A model generated the notes under the pieces. That model was given only the letters and a program-made list of their open reading frames with translations. It was not told the origin of the DNA and ran no database searches. Shown here piece by piece: positions 16,701 through 25,958 of a stretch of DNA of 64,000 bases. Positions within the stretch are counted from its first letter, which is position 1. Each line of letters starts with the position of its first letter. Source of the DNA: Amycolatopsis sp. FDAARGOS 1241. Lineage in GTDB: Bacteria > Actinomycetota > Actinomycetes > Mycobacteriales > Pseudonocardiaceae. The position numbers and the translations under genes are program-made. Location of the stretch: positions 1,860,001 to 1,924,000 of the forward strand of contig NZ_CP069526.1 of the NCBI RefSeq assembly GCF_016889705.1, written 5' to 3'.

Positions 16701-17804
16701 GTGCGCATCGCGTTGCTGAGCTACTCGACCAAACCCCGCGGGGGCGTCGTGCACACCCTCGCGCTCGCCGAGGCGCTCGCCGCTCGGGGCGAGGACGTCA
16801 CGGTGTGGACCCTCGGCCGCGGCGGCGACAGCGGTTTCTTCCGGCCGGTGGACCCGCGGGTGCGCACGGAGGTGGTGCCGTTCCCGGACGTGCCGGGCGA
16901 GCCGGTGGGGGAGCGGATCCTGCGGTCGATTTCCGTGCTGCGCGGTGCTTTCCGGCCGGGCGCGTTCGACATCGTCCACGCGCAGGACTGCATCTCGGCG
17001 AACGCCGTGGACCGCTGCGTGCGGACGGTGCACCACCTGGACACGTTTTCGACACCCGAGCTGGCGGAGTGTCACGAGCGGGCTCTGGTCCGGCCCTACG
17101 CGCACGTCTGCGTTTCGGCTTCGGTTGCGGCGGAACTCTCGGCAGGCTGGGGGATTTCCGCGACGGTGATCCCGAACGGTGTCGATGCCGCGAGGTTCGC
17201 CTCGGCTCCGCCGGGAGACTGGCGCGCGCGGTTCGGCGCTTACGTCCTGGCGGTGGGTGGGATCGAGCCGCGCAAGGGTTCCCTGGATCTGCTGGAAGCC
17301 ATGGCGTTGCTGCCTTCTCCGGCCCCACGCCTGGTGATCGCGGGCGGTGAAACGCTCTTCGACTACCGCGACTACCGAGCCCGCTGGGACGCGCGGGCGG
17401 CCGAGCTGGGTCTGTCGCCGGTGGTGCTGGGTCCAGTCGCGCACGAGGCGTTGCCGTCGCTGATGCGGTCGGCCGCGGTGTTCGCGTTTCCCTCCACCAA
17501 GGAGGGCTTCGGGCTGGCGGCGATGGAGGCGCTGGCCGCCGGGGTGCCCGTGGTGACCCGGGATCTCCCGGTGTTGCGCGAGGTCTTCGGCGGCGTGGCC
17601 CGGTTCGCGTCCACGCCGGCGTCGTTCGCCGCGGCGTTGACTGCCGCGTTGTCGGCCGCGTTGTCGGCCGGCCCGGACGACCGCGCGGCCGGCCTGGCCC
17701 TGGCACGGCGCCACACATGGGCGGCGGCCGCCGAGGCGCACGTCGCGCTGTACCGGTCGCTTGCGGATCGAGGAACTGCTTTGCCGTGCGGCGCCGCAGG
17801 CTGA
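16701..17804 (+). CDS. Glycosyltransferase, MSMEG_0565 family (GT4-like)
   Basis: 367-residue GT-B glycosyltransferase. The N-terminal VRIALLSYSTKPRGGVVHTLALAEAL is the MSMEG_0565 family opening; VLAVGGIEPRKGSLDLLEAM and FAFPSTKEGFGLAAMEALAAGVPVVTRDLPVLREV are the GT4 nucleotide-sugar motif with the EGFGLAAMEA donor loop. It ends the operon and starts at GTG 16701, 1 bp after the previous stop. It presumably glycosylates the product of the pathway or a carrier; donor and acceptor are unknown. A broken PQQ-propeller gene follows immediately. Confidence 0.88.
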   Translation: MRIALLSYSTKPRGGVVHTLALAEALAARGEDVTVWTLGRGGDSGFFRPVDPRVRTEVVPFPDVPGEPVGERILRSISVLRGAFRPGAFDIVHAQDCISANAVDRCVRTVHHLDTFSTPELAECHERALVRPYAHVCVSASVAAELSAGWGISATVIPNGVDAARFASAPPGDWRARFGAYVLAVGGIEPRKGSLDLLEAMALLPSPAPRLVIAGGETLFDYRDYRARWDARAAELGLSPVVLGPVAHEALPSLMRSAAVFAFPSTKEGFGLAAMEALAAGVPVVTRDLPVLREVFGGVARFASTPASFAAALTAALSAALSAGPDDRAAGLALARRHTWAAAAEAHVALYRSLADRGTALPCGAAG

Positions 17805-17816
17805 TCCGATGGGGCC

Positions 17817-18423
17817 GTGTTCGAACTGAAAGTGGTGTTCGAACCGAAGTGGGAACGAGAGTTGCACCAACGGCCCGGGTCCGACGGGTTGGCGGTCGCC
17901 GACGGTGACGTCCTGGTGCACGAGCGGTCCCCCCGCCTCGTCCGCCTCGCCGGGGCCATCGGCGCGCTGCGGTGGGACGTCCCGCTGGAAGCGTGGCCGC
18001 GCGTGGTGGTCGTCGACGCAGCCGACGTGTTCGCCCTGCCGCAGCTGCCCGGGTGGCGGTCCGGCTTGGTGTGGTCGCGGAGAAGTGCGGTGGAGCACCG
18101 ACGTCGGCTGAACGACGGGGCACGTCGTGGCCTCGCCGGGTCGTGCTGGCGGGGCGTTGGCGCGGGTACACGCCGGTGCGCGGGTTGGACCGGGTGACCG
18201 GGGAACTGCGCTGGAGCCATCGCCGCGGGACGGTCGGGCCTATGGGCCGGGTGCTGCGGTTGCTCGCTTCGGTGAATGGATCGAGTGGCTCTGGGTGCAT
18301 TGGCCTCGGCCGATGGTCGAATCCGACCTCGCGCCTCGCCGCGAGCCGGAGGTGGCCGCTCGACTTGTCCACAACTCGGGTCGGGTGTGGATACCGGGGC
18401 TGAGCAGCGGGTTTCGTCGGTGA
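17817..18423 (+). pseudogene. Broken PQQ-like beta-propeller gene
   Basis: Frame 1 from 17817 encodes LAVADGDVLVHERSPRLVRLAGAIGALRWDVPLEAWPRVVVVDA, a PQQ-propeller blade pattern (LvrL...tGalrWd). The continuation is in a second frame (GRWRGYTPVRGLDRVTGELRWSH, near 18155-18230) and then a third (LAPRREPEVAARLVHNSGRVWIPG, ending 18423). At least two frameshifts interrupt one ancestral reading of about 200 codons. It begins 12 bp after the glycosyltransferase stop and may once have been part of that operon. Confidence 0.55.
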
Positions 18424-18517
18424 GCGCCGGTAGAATGAATCATGGGCGGGCCCGGGAGGGTGGGTATTGCCGTCGCGCGGAGAGGCTGGCGCTCAGCAGG
18501 ACGGAGTGCAGGACGCA

Positions 18518-18579
18518 GAGCGAAGCCGGGGCGCGGGAGGGTGCGCGGGGCGGAACCGGAGCGAGGCGTGGAGACGGGC
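18518..18579 (+). repeat. Left copy of a roughly 63-bp direct repeat flanking a priA fragment
   Basis: 62 bp nearly identical to 18947-19009. Both contain GTGCGCGGGGCGGAACCG and GCGAGGCGTGGA. The similarity continues weakly upstream (GCTCAGCAG). Confidence 0.7.
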
Positions 18580-18588
18580 CCGCGGCTC

Positions 18589-18935
18589 GTCCAGGCGCGG
18601 GTGGGCAGCCGGCGGCGGCGCTGTGCGAGCAGCTGTCCGCCCGAACCCGCCGACGAGCAGGACGACTTCGTGGCGTGCGCGCGGTCCATCAGCACGTCGC
18701 GCACGTGCGGGTAGGGCGCGTGCGGGTCGAGGTGCAGGTCGTCGCCGTCGTCCCGACCACGAACAGGCCCGCATCGGCCACCGGGGCGAACATCGCCGCG
18801 CGCGTGCCGACGACGACGCCCACGCCGCCGCGCAGCACGGCGAGCCAGCGCCGGTACCGCTCCGCCGGACCGAGACCCGCGATCAACGCGCCCACCGCGT
18901 CTTCGCCCAGCAACGCGACGACGGGCCGGTGCTCA
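18589..18935 (-). pseudogene. priA: Fragment of primosomal protein N' (priA)
   Basis: On the minus strand 18689-18913 reads LGEDAVGALIAGLGPAERYRRWLAVLRGG then VVVGTRAAMFAPVADAGLFVV, which is the PriA helicase core with the GTRAAxFAP motif. Continuation in other frames gives PHVRDVLMDRAHATKSS and VVLLVGGFGRTA, again PriA-like but frameshifted. Only about 110 of some 650-700 residues are present, and no start or stop belongs to it. It lies between two copies of a 63-bp direct repeat, so it looks like a displaced piece rather than the native gene. Confidence 0.6.
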
Positions 18936-18946
18936 GCAGCACCGCC

Positions 18947-19009
18947 GAGCGAGGCTGGGGCGCGGGACGGGTGCGCGGGGCGGAACCGAAGCGAGGCGTG
19001 GATACGGGC
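18947..19009 (+). repeat. Right copy of the roughly 63-bp direct repeat
   Basis: 63 bp aligned to 18518-18579 with a few substitutions and one extra base. Together the copies bracket the priA fragment. Confidence 0.7.
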
Positions 19010-19069
19010 GGCGCGGTGCGAGCTGGGGCCCGGCGTGATCGTCGTGGCGGGTAAGGGGACCGTGGCGGT

Positions 19070-20047
<978 letters not shown>

Positions 20048-20329
20048 GTGCCCTCCCGTGAAACCCGGTCGGTGACCATTGAACGGCACAACCGGCCCAC
20101 CGCGCACCCGCCGGCTACCGGCTGCGGCTTTGGGGCCGCACAACTCACGTTCGCCGCCGCTTAGATGCGACGCGCTTCACCGGCGAGTGTCCGCTTCGGT
20201 CTGCGGAAATCCGGCGGTCGCATGCTTTGCGGCCGGCGACGCAAAGCGCCTTGCAGCTGGACGTCCGTTGGCGCTCGGCGTGACCGGCGGTCACTGTGCG
20301 CCGGCTGGCGGTCAAGCAACAGCGCTCTC

Positions 20330-21500
20330 CGGCGCACCCCGGAAGCTGGTATCGGTTGCTCCTCGCGCGTGGTCACCGGCTTCCAGCCGGTGACCACGCG
20401 GCGGCGGAGCGTTCCGGCGCGCCCGGACGCTGAAACCGGTGGTCAAAATTGTGGCGGTCCACCGCGATGCGGTCGGCAGCTGTGCTGGCGGCGGGGTGTT
20501 CTGGCGCGCCCCGGCTGTTGACGGTGGCTACGTGCGTGGCGGTCCACCGCGCTGCGGTCGGTGACTGCCAGCGGCGGAGCGCCCTGGTGCGCCCCGGATG
20601 CTGAATCGAGTGGCCATGTGCGCGACGGTCTACTGCGATGCGGCTGGTGATTGTGCAGCGGCGGAGTGTTCTGTTGCGCCCGGGATGCTGAAGCCGGTGG
20701 CTACGTGCGTGGCGGCCCACCGCGATGCCGCCGGTGACTGTGCTGGCGGCGGGGTGTTCTGGTGCACCCCGGATGCTGAAGCCGGTGGTCACTTGCGTGG
20801 CGGTCCGCCGCCGTGCGTCGGTGACTGCGCAGCGGGGGAGTTCTGGTGCAGCCCGGATGCTGTATCGAGTGGCCATGTGCGCGACGGTCTACTGCGATGC
20901 GGCTGGTGATTGTGCGGCGGCGGAGTGTTCTGGTGCGCCCGGGATGCTGAAGCCGGTGGTCACTTGCGTGGCGGTCCGCCGCGACGCGGTCGGTGGCTGT
21001 GCCTGCGGCGGGGTGTTCTGGTGCATCTTGGATGCTGAATCGAGCGGCCATGTCCATGGCGGTCTACTGCGATATGGCTGGTGATTGTGCGGCGGCGGAG
21101 TGCTCTGGTGCGCTCAGCGAATGCTGAAGCCGGTGGCTACCGGCGACGCGGTCCACCGTGCTGCGGTCGGCGGTTGTGCGGCGGCGGAGCGCCCTGGTGC
21201 AGCCCGGATGCTGGATCGAGTGGCCTGTTCGTGACGGTCTACTGCGATGTGGCTGGTGATTGTGCGGCGGCGGAGTGCCCTGGTGCGCCCCGGACGCTGA
21301 CGATGGCTATTGGCGCGGCGGCCCACCGCGATGAAGCCCGTGACTGTCCATGGGCTGAGTGTCCCGGTGCGCATTGCACGCTGATACCGGTGGCGACTTG
21401 CGAGGCGGCCACCGGGCTGCGGCCGGTGACTGGCCAGCAGCCGAGCCCTCTTGCGCACCGGAGGCCGAAAATCGGTCGCCACCGGCGGGGCCGGTCCACC
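20330..21500. repeat. Degenerate tandem repeat array, period about 87 bp
   Basis: About twelve to thirteen units anchored by GCGGCGGAG or GCGGCGGGG at roughly 20401, 20488, 20571, 20658, 20745, 20831, 20916, 21005, 21091, 21180, 21265 and 21350. Each unit holds a GGTCCACCGCGATGCGG-like part, the anchor, TTCTGGTGCGCCC and GATGCTGAAGCCGGTGG. Two unit classes alternate (GTCTACTGCGATG versus GTCCACCGCGATG). A 29-residue period would keep frames open on both strands, but no ribosome binding site or family match supports coding. I regard it as a minisatellite. Confidence 0.8.
20366..20400. repeat. Perfect 16-bp-arm hairpin at the edge of the repeat array
   Basis: 16-bp arms (20366-20381 and 20385-20400) separated by TCC, with core GTGGTCACCGGCT and its complement. 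No T run follows, so it is not an ordinary terminator. It lies at the left edge of the 87-bp repeat array. Confidence 0.75.
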
Positions 21501-21503
21501 ACG

Positions 21504-21909
21504 ATGCGGCCGGTCGCCATCGAACGCCAGAACCCGCCCGGCCTGCACGCCACCCCCGGGTACCACCACGTGACGACCGTGTCCGCCCGCACCGCCGTGC
21601 ACCTGGCCGGCCGGTGCCCGCTGGGTCTGGACGGCGCCGTCGTGGCCGGTGGTGTGCTCGAGCAGGTGGATCAGGTCGTCGCCAACACCGCGACGGCGCT
21701 GGACGCGGTCGGTGCCACTCCCGACGACGTGGCGCGCACCGTGATCTGCGTGGCGACGGCCGACCGGGCGGTGCTCTCGGCGGTGTGGGACCGGTTCACC
21801 GCGTCCGCGATCGGCGCGGCTTCAGCACGGCCGGCACCCTGGTGGGCGTGACTGCCTTGCCTACCCGGGTCAGCTCGTCGAACTGGACGTCACCGCCGCC
21901 ATGTCATAG
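21504..21909 (+). pseudogene. Frameshifted RidA-family gene
   Basis: From ATG 21504 the frame gives YHHVTTVSARTAVHLAG, then VVAGGVLEQVDQVVANTATALDAVGATPDDVARTVICVA, a clear RidA (enamine/imine deaminase) pattern. Near 21810 it shifts to GFSTAGTLVGVTAL and near 21855 to YPGQLVELDVTAAMS ending at TAG 21909. Two frameshifts in about 130 codons disable it, unless they are assembly errors. The stop abuts the convergent deacetylase stop. Confidence 0.7.
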
Positions 21910-22701
21910 GCCCGCCATCAGGTCGGTCTCCGTGATGCCAGGGCCTTGGCCGGCGCGCATGAACCACTCGGTGCCGAACGCGCCGCGGAACCCCTCGTCG
22001 GGCATGGCGAGGAACCACGACTCGGCGCTGATCTGGCTCGCGTGCGCCCGCATGGCGGCGCGCTTCGCATCGAGGAACGGCGTGACGTCGACCGCCGCCG
22101 TGATGTCGGCTTCGGCCGTGCCGAACTGCTGCTGCTGTGCCTCGAAGTCCGGCAGCTGGTCCGCCGGGATCGCGCCCATCTCGACGGCCGCCTCGAGCCC
22201 GCGGCGCATGTGGTCGCGGTTCGCGGTGGCCTCGTAGACGCGCGGGGTGCCCGCCAGCTCTCCCGCCCGCGCCCCGACGCGGTGCACCTGGATGTGGTCG
22301 GGGTGGCCGTAGTTGCCGTGGTCGTCGTAGATGGTGAGGACCTCGGCGTTCTCCTCGCGCAGGATCGCCGCGAGCCGCCCGGCCGCCTCCTCGACGTCGG
22401 CCGTCCAGAACGTGCCCGGTCCGTCGTTCGTCGCCTCGCCCATCATGCCGGAATCGCGGTACCCCAGGAACTCGACGCGCTTGACCCCCAGCACCTCGGC
22501 CGCCGCGTGGGTCTCGCGCACGCGGCGCTCCCACAGCTGCTCGCCGTCGGCGAGGAACCCGTCGGGCACCTCGCCCAGCTCCCCGCGCGTCGCGACGACC
22601 AGCACCACGCGGTGCCCCTCGTCGGCGGCCTTGCGCATCACACCCCCGGTGACGATGCACTCGTCGTCCGGGTGGGCGTGGAACGTCACCAATGTCGCCA
22701 T
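21904..22701 (-). CDS. PIG-L/LmbE family deacetylase (mycothiol-type)
   Basis: 265-residue metal-dependent deacetylase. TFHAHPDDECIVTGG at residues 5-19 is the AHPDD zinc motif and YGHPDHIQVHRVG the second His motif. This pattern is shared by MshB (GlcNAc-inositol deacetylase) and Mca (mycothiol conjugate amidase) of actinobacteria, and the exact member cannot be assigned from motifs alone. Start at ATG 22701. It is convergent with the broken RidA gene. Length is somewhat short for Mca (about 290) and within range for LmbE-like enzymes. Confidence 0.85.
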   Translation of the reverse strand: MATLVTFHAHPDDECIVTGGVMRKAADEGHRVVLVVATRGELGEVPDGFLADGEQLWERRVRETHAAAEVLGVKRVEFLGYRDSGMMGEATNDGPGTFWTADVEEAAGRLAAILREENAEVLTIYDDHGNYGHPDHIQVHRVGARAGELAGTPRVYEATANRDHMRRGLEAAVEMGAIPADQLPDFEAQQQQFGTAEADITAAVDVTPFLDAKRAAMRAHASQISAESWFLAMPDEGFRGAFGTEWFMRAGQGPGITETDLMAGL

Positions 22702-22756
22702 GTCACCGAACCTACCCGCGGCGGCCGACAAAAACGGCGTCCGTCCGGCCCAGCGC

Positions 22757-23190
22757 TCACGGCCAGGTCTCGCCGGGGTAGGGCGACCAGCGGTAACCCG
22801 GCGAGAACGCGCCGAACTCGCCCGGTTCGCCGCCGCGGCGCCACACCTCATCGCTGACGACGAGGCCCGGGAATCCGCGGAGGTCGTCGCCGCGCAGCTC
22901 GGCGAAGCTGCGGAACTCGTCGGTCTCGACGCCGGCGAGCGCGAAGCGGTAAAGCGGTGGCGCGGTGCGAAGCCGTTCGTAGAGCCGGTGCCGGCCGCGG
23001 ACAGGGCCGCTGCATCCGCGCGCGAATTGGCGTCGGACCGGCTCGAGCCCGCCGGTACCACCTCGCACCACCAGCCGGTGCCGTCGTGGAAGATCCGGGG
23101 CGGCCAGTGCGCGAAGTGGGTCGCCAGCTGACGGGCGGCGCGTTCGGGCGGTCCGCATTCAGCGTTGAGGGCGCAGAGCCGAGCTACCGG
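22757..23190 (-). pseudogene. Frameshifted hypothetical gene
   Basis: The 5' half (from about 23190) reads CGPPERAARQLATHFAHWPPRIFHDGTGWWCEVVPAG. The 3' half, in another frame, reads LYERLRTAPPLYRFALAGVETDEFRSF then GLVVSDEVWRRGGEPGEFGAFSPGYRWSPYPGETWP, ending 22757. Both are strongly protein-like, so a single frameshift near 22975-23000 splits one gene. I do not recognise a function. The start is uncertain. Confidence 0.5.
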
Positions 23191-23240
23191 TCACGGCCGC
23201 GAGATTCGGTTCGAGGTCAGGGCGGCAGCGTAGGGACTGC

Positions 23241-24119
23241 TCATCTCCGCAGTGACGTCTCCTCCGCCATGTGCGACAGCTTCTCCGGGTTCCGCACCGC
23301 GTAGATGCCGGTGATGAGCCCGTCGTCGATGCGCAGGGCCAGGACCGTGTCCAGAGCGCCGTCGAAGTGGACGGTGAGGGCGGGGTAGCCGTTGACCTGG
23401 GCGGGGGCGTGCGTGGCCGTCGCGAGGTTGGCGAGGCCGGCGGCCAGGAGGCGCGCCACCCGGTCCGCGCCGACGATCGGGTTGGGCACGGCCTGCTTGA
23501 TGCCGCCGCCGTCGCCGAGGAGGACGACGTCCGGGGACAGGATGTCGAGCAGGCGTCGCAGGTCGCCGGTTTCGATGGCGTGCTGGAAGGCGGCGACGGC
23601 GTCGCGCGTTTCGGCGCGGGACACCGGCCCGCGGGGGCGCCGGGCGGCCACGTGCTCCCGCGCGCGGTGGGCGATCTGCCGCACGGCCGCCGGGCTCTTC
23701 CCGACGGCCTCGGCGATCTCGCCGTACGCCAAGTCGAACACCTCACGCAGCACGAACACGGCGCGTTCCGTCGGCGCGAGCGTCTCGAGCACGAGCAGCA
23801 TGGCCATCGAGACGTTGTCCGCGAGCTCGACGTCCTCGGCCACGTCCGGCGCGGTCAGCAACGGCTCCGGCAGCCACGACCCGACGTAGGACTCCTTGCG
23901 GCGCCCGAGCGTCCGCAGCCGGCCGAGGGCCTGGCGCGTGGTGATGCGCACGAGGTACGCGCGGTGGTTCTGCACCTCGTCGAGGTCGACGTCGACCCAG
24001 CGCAGCCACGTCTCCTGCAGCACGTCCTCGGCGTCGGCGGCCGAGCCGAGCATCTCGTAGGCGATGGTGAACAGCAGGTTGCGGTGGGCGACGAAGACGT
24101 CGGTGCTGCGGTCGGCCAT
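23241..24119 (-). CDS. sigJ: ECF41-family sigma factor (SigJ-like)
   Basis: 292-residue sigma factor. Residues about 5-70 are sigma-2 (HRNLLFTIAYEMLGSAADAEDVLQETWLRW), about 105-160 are sigma-4 (LETLAPTERAVFVLREVFDLAYGEIAEAVGKSPAAVRQIAHRARE), and about 175-285 a SnoaL-like extension. The extension carries GDGGGIK and NPEKLSH, variants of the DGGGK and NPDKL motifs that define ECF41, where this domain replaces an anti-sigma factor. Start ATG 24119 with an AGGGGGA site. The gene faces an AhpD-like partner through a mirror-image promoter region, the standard ECF41 arrangement. Confidence 0.9.
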   Translation of the reverse strand: MADRSTDVFVAHRNLLFTIAYEMLGSAADAEDVLQETWLRWVDVDLDEVQNHRAYLVRITTRQALGRLRTLGRRKESYVGSWLPEPLLTAPDVAEDVELADNVSMAMLLVLETLAPTERAVFVLREVFDLAYGEIAEAVGKSPAAVRQIAHRAREHVAARRPRGPVSRAETRDAVAAFQHAIETGDLRRLLDILSPDVVLLGDGGGIKQAVPNPIVGADRVARLLAAGLANLATATHAPAQVNGYPALTVHFDGALDTVLALRIDDGLITGIYAVRNPEKLSHMAEETSLRR

Positions 24120-24152
24120 GCGCGGGTCCCCCTTCTGTCCGGACAGTGTCCC

Positions 24153-24218
24153 CCACCAGATGCCGGCGGCCGCCGTTTCGTGACATGTCACAGCGGCGGG
24201 GGCCGCGGCATCTGGTGG
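24153..24218. promoter_or_regulatory. Mirror-symmetric divergent ECF41 promoters
   Basis: 66-bp inverted repeat centred on TGACATGTCA (24181-24190) with 13-bp perfect outer arms (24153-24165 and 24206-24218). Rightward: TGTCACA 24186-24192, 16 bp, CATC 24209-24212. Leftward: TGTCACG 24185-24179, 16 bp, CATC 24162-24159. The known ECF41 consensus is TGTCACA-N16-CGTC, so both sites differ only in the second -10 base. Confidence 0.8.
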
Positions 24219-24251
24219 TCGACCGTCGGGAAAACCACGAGAGGACGATCG

Positions 24252-24734
24252 ATGACCCGCATGAACCTGATGGAGAACGAGCTCGCCGCCAAGTTCGCCA
24301 AGCGCTTCGCCGGCGCGAGCCTGCTGCTGGACCGCTCGGCGCTCGCGCCGGCGACGCAGGAGCTCGTCAAGATCCGCGCCAGCCAGATCAACGGCTGCGG
24401 TTTCTGCCTCGACATGCACACCAAGGACGCCACGGCCGCCGGCGAAACGCCGCTGCGGCTCGCGCTCATCGCCGCCTGGCGCGAGACCACGGTGTTCACC
24501 GAGGCCGAACGCGCGGCCCTCGCGCTCACCGAGGAGGCCACCCGCCTCGCCGACACCGCCGGCATCTCGGACGACACGTGGGCCGCCGCCCGCAAGCACT
24601 TCGACGACGACGAGCTGGCCGCCCTCGTGTGCCTGGTCGCGATGATCAACGCGGCCAACCGCATGAACGTCATCGTGCGCCAGCAGGGTGGAGCGTACGA
24701 GCCGGGGATGTTCGCGGAGTTCGTGGCGAACTGA
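24252..24734 (+). CDS. AhpD-like carboxymuconolactone decarboxylase family protein
   Basis: 160-residue alkylhydroperoxidase D-like protein. The redox centre is INGCGFCLDMHTKDA with CxxC and the following His, flanked by LVKIRASQ. Such proteins are the classic target of ECF41 sigma factors, and this gene lies divergent from the sigma gene behind a shared symmetric promoter. It likely acts as a peroxidase or thiol-dependent reductase in an oxidative or electrophile response. Start ATG 24252 preceded by GAGAGGA. Confidence 0.9.
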   Translation: MTRMNLMENELAAKFAKRFAGASLLLDRSALAPATQELVKIRASQINGCGFCLDMHTKDATAAGETPLRLALIAAWRETTVFTEAERAALALTEEATRLADTAGISDDTWAAARKHFDDDELAALVCLVAMINAANRMNVIVRQQGGAYEPGMFAEFVAN

Positions 24735-24778
24735 CGCGTGGTCCGGCCCGGAGGGTGGGGTGCTCTGGGCCGGGCCGG

Positions 24779-25131
24779 TCACCAGATCCAGGCCTGCCCG
24801 GTCCCAGTGCGCAGGTGCGCGGCTTCCGGCCCTGGGCGTGACTCGGCGTCGAGGGGAATCGCGAAGCGGTGTTCGCCGGAATCGACGGCAAGATAGCGGT
24901 CCGGAAAGGGTGCGCACTCGTCGATGGTCTCGCCGATGAAGTAGCGCATGATGGTCGGCGAATTGCCGCGCGGGAGACGTCAGCTGACGCAGCCGTATCG
25001 ACCCCACAGGTTGGTGAATGCACGCAGGCCGCTCCGTCGAAGTGCAGTTCGACGGAGTCGCGGGCGAAGCGCAGCGAGCTGATCTCGCGGCCGATCAGCG
25101 TCCGCAGCGGGGCAGCGGGATCTTCAGTCAC
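24779..25131 (-). pseudogene. Disrupted small hypothetical gene
   Basis: The start MTEDPAAPLRTLIGREISSLRFARDSVELHFDGAA (25131) continues in another frame as FTNLWGRYGCVS, an in-frame TGA, then RLPRGNSPTIMRYFIGETIDE and EHRFAIPLDAES, ending with WIW and TGA at 24779. The TGA falls where Trp might be expected before RLPRGN, and one frameshift is near 25020. No function recognised. Confidence 0.5.
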
Positions 25132-25204
25132 CGCGCCGGGTTCGCAGAACGGGTGTGGCTCCTGCGCCCTGATTTCCCGGCCCTGTGCTCCTTCGCCGGG
25201 GTGG

Positions 25205-25822
25205 TCAGTTCGCCGAAACCGTCGCCTCCCAGGCGAAACCGTCCGGATCGGTGAACGACGCGGTGCCGCCCACGGTGAGGCGGTGGGAGCCGCTGCCTTC
25301 GGGCGCGACGTCGGCGTCCTTGGCCAGCGCGCGGCGCCGGTAGAGACCCAGCCGGACGGGGCTTTCGCCGGTGTCGAATTCGACGTACATGCGCCCGAAG
25401 CTCTTGCCGACGTCGAGGCCGTGCTCCACGTAGAAGCGTTTGCTGGCCGCGACGTCGCCGACGCCGAGCAGGAGGACGAGGCGGTCGAATGTGCGCGTCG
25501 CCGGGCCGATGTTCTTCTTCGCCGACGTCGCGACCTTCCAGATCGCGCCGTCCGGGGCCTGGACCACGCCGCCGTAACCCCACAGGGACTTGGCGGCCGG
25601 CTTGAGCGTCGTGGCGCCGGCGCGGGTGGCGGAGTCGATCAGTGCGTCGACGTCGGCGGGCTGCGCGACGGTGAGGGAGAGCGTGTAGCCGCGGAACCCG
25701 CTCGTGGGCTCCTGCGCGGCGCGGAACCGCAGGCGGTCCTGCAGCCCGAAGGCGTCGGTGTAGAAGCGTTCGGCCGCCGCGGGGTCGGCCACTTCGAGGG
25801 TGATGGTGTCGATGGAGGTCAT
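25205..25822 (-). CDS. VOC family (glyoxalase/bleomycin-resistance fold) protein
   Basis: 205-residue protein with two VOC half-folds: ITLEVADPAAAERFYTDAFGL and the repeat LVLLLGVGDVAASKRFYVEHGL, each followed by the beta-alpha-beta-beta-beta pattern, ending TASFTDPDGFAWEATVS. Metal ligands are not obvious in every position, so dioxygenase, isomerase or binding roles are all possible. Start ATG 25822; a longer upstream in-frame extension is rejected for lack of VOC homology. It is divergent from the DUF2891 gene. Confidence 0.85.
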   Translation of the reverse strand: MTSIDTITLEVADPAAAERFYTDAFGLQDRLRFRAAQEPTSGFRGYTLSLTVAQPADVDALIDSATRAGATTLKPAAKSLWGYGGVVQAPDGAIWKVATSAKKNIGPATRTFDRLVLLLGVGDVAASKRFYVEHGLDVGKSFGRMYVEFDTGESPVRLGLYRRRALAKDADVAPEGSGSHRLTVGGTASFTDPDGFAWEATVSAN

Positions 25823-25958
25823 GTCAGGAACAGTAAGTGCGCACGCCTGACCAGTGCTTCTCCATTCCTGCTCGGTCCGCACGCGGTCGATGCCGACGCC
25901 TGCCGGCCCGGCTTTCCCGTACCGTCGTGATCTCAGGGCGACGAAAGGTACACACCGC

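Noticed and set aside
20330..21500. CRISPR array
   Set aside because: The 87-bp units are contiguous and diverged along their whole length, without short exact repeats and unique spacers, and no cas genes occur in the window.
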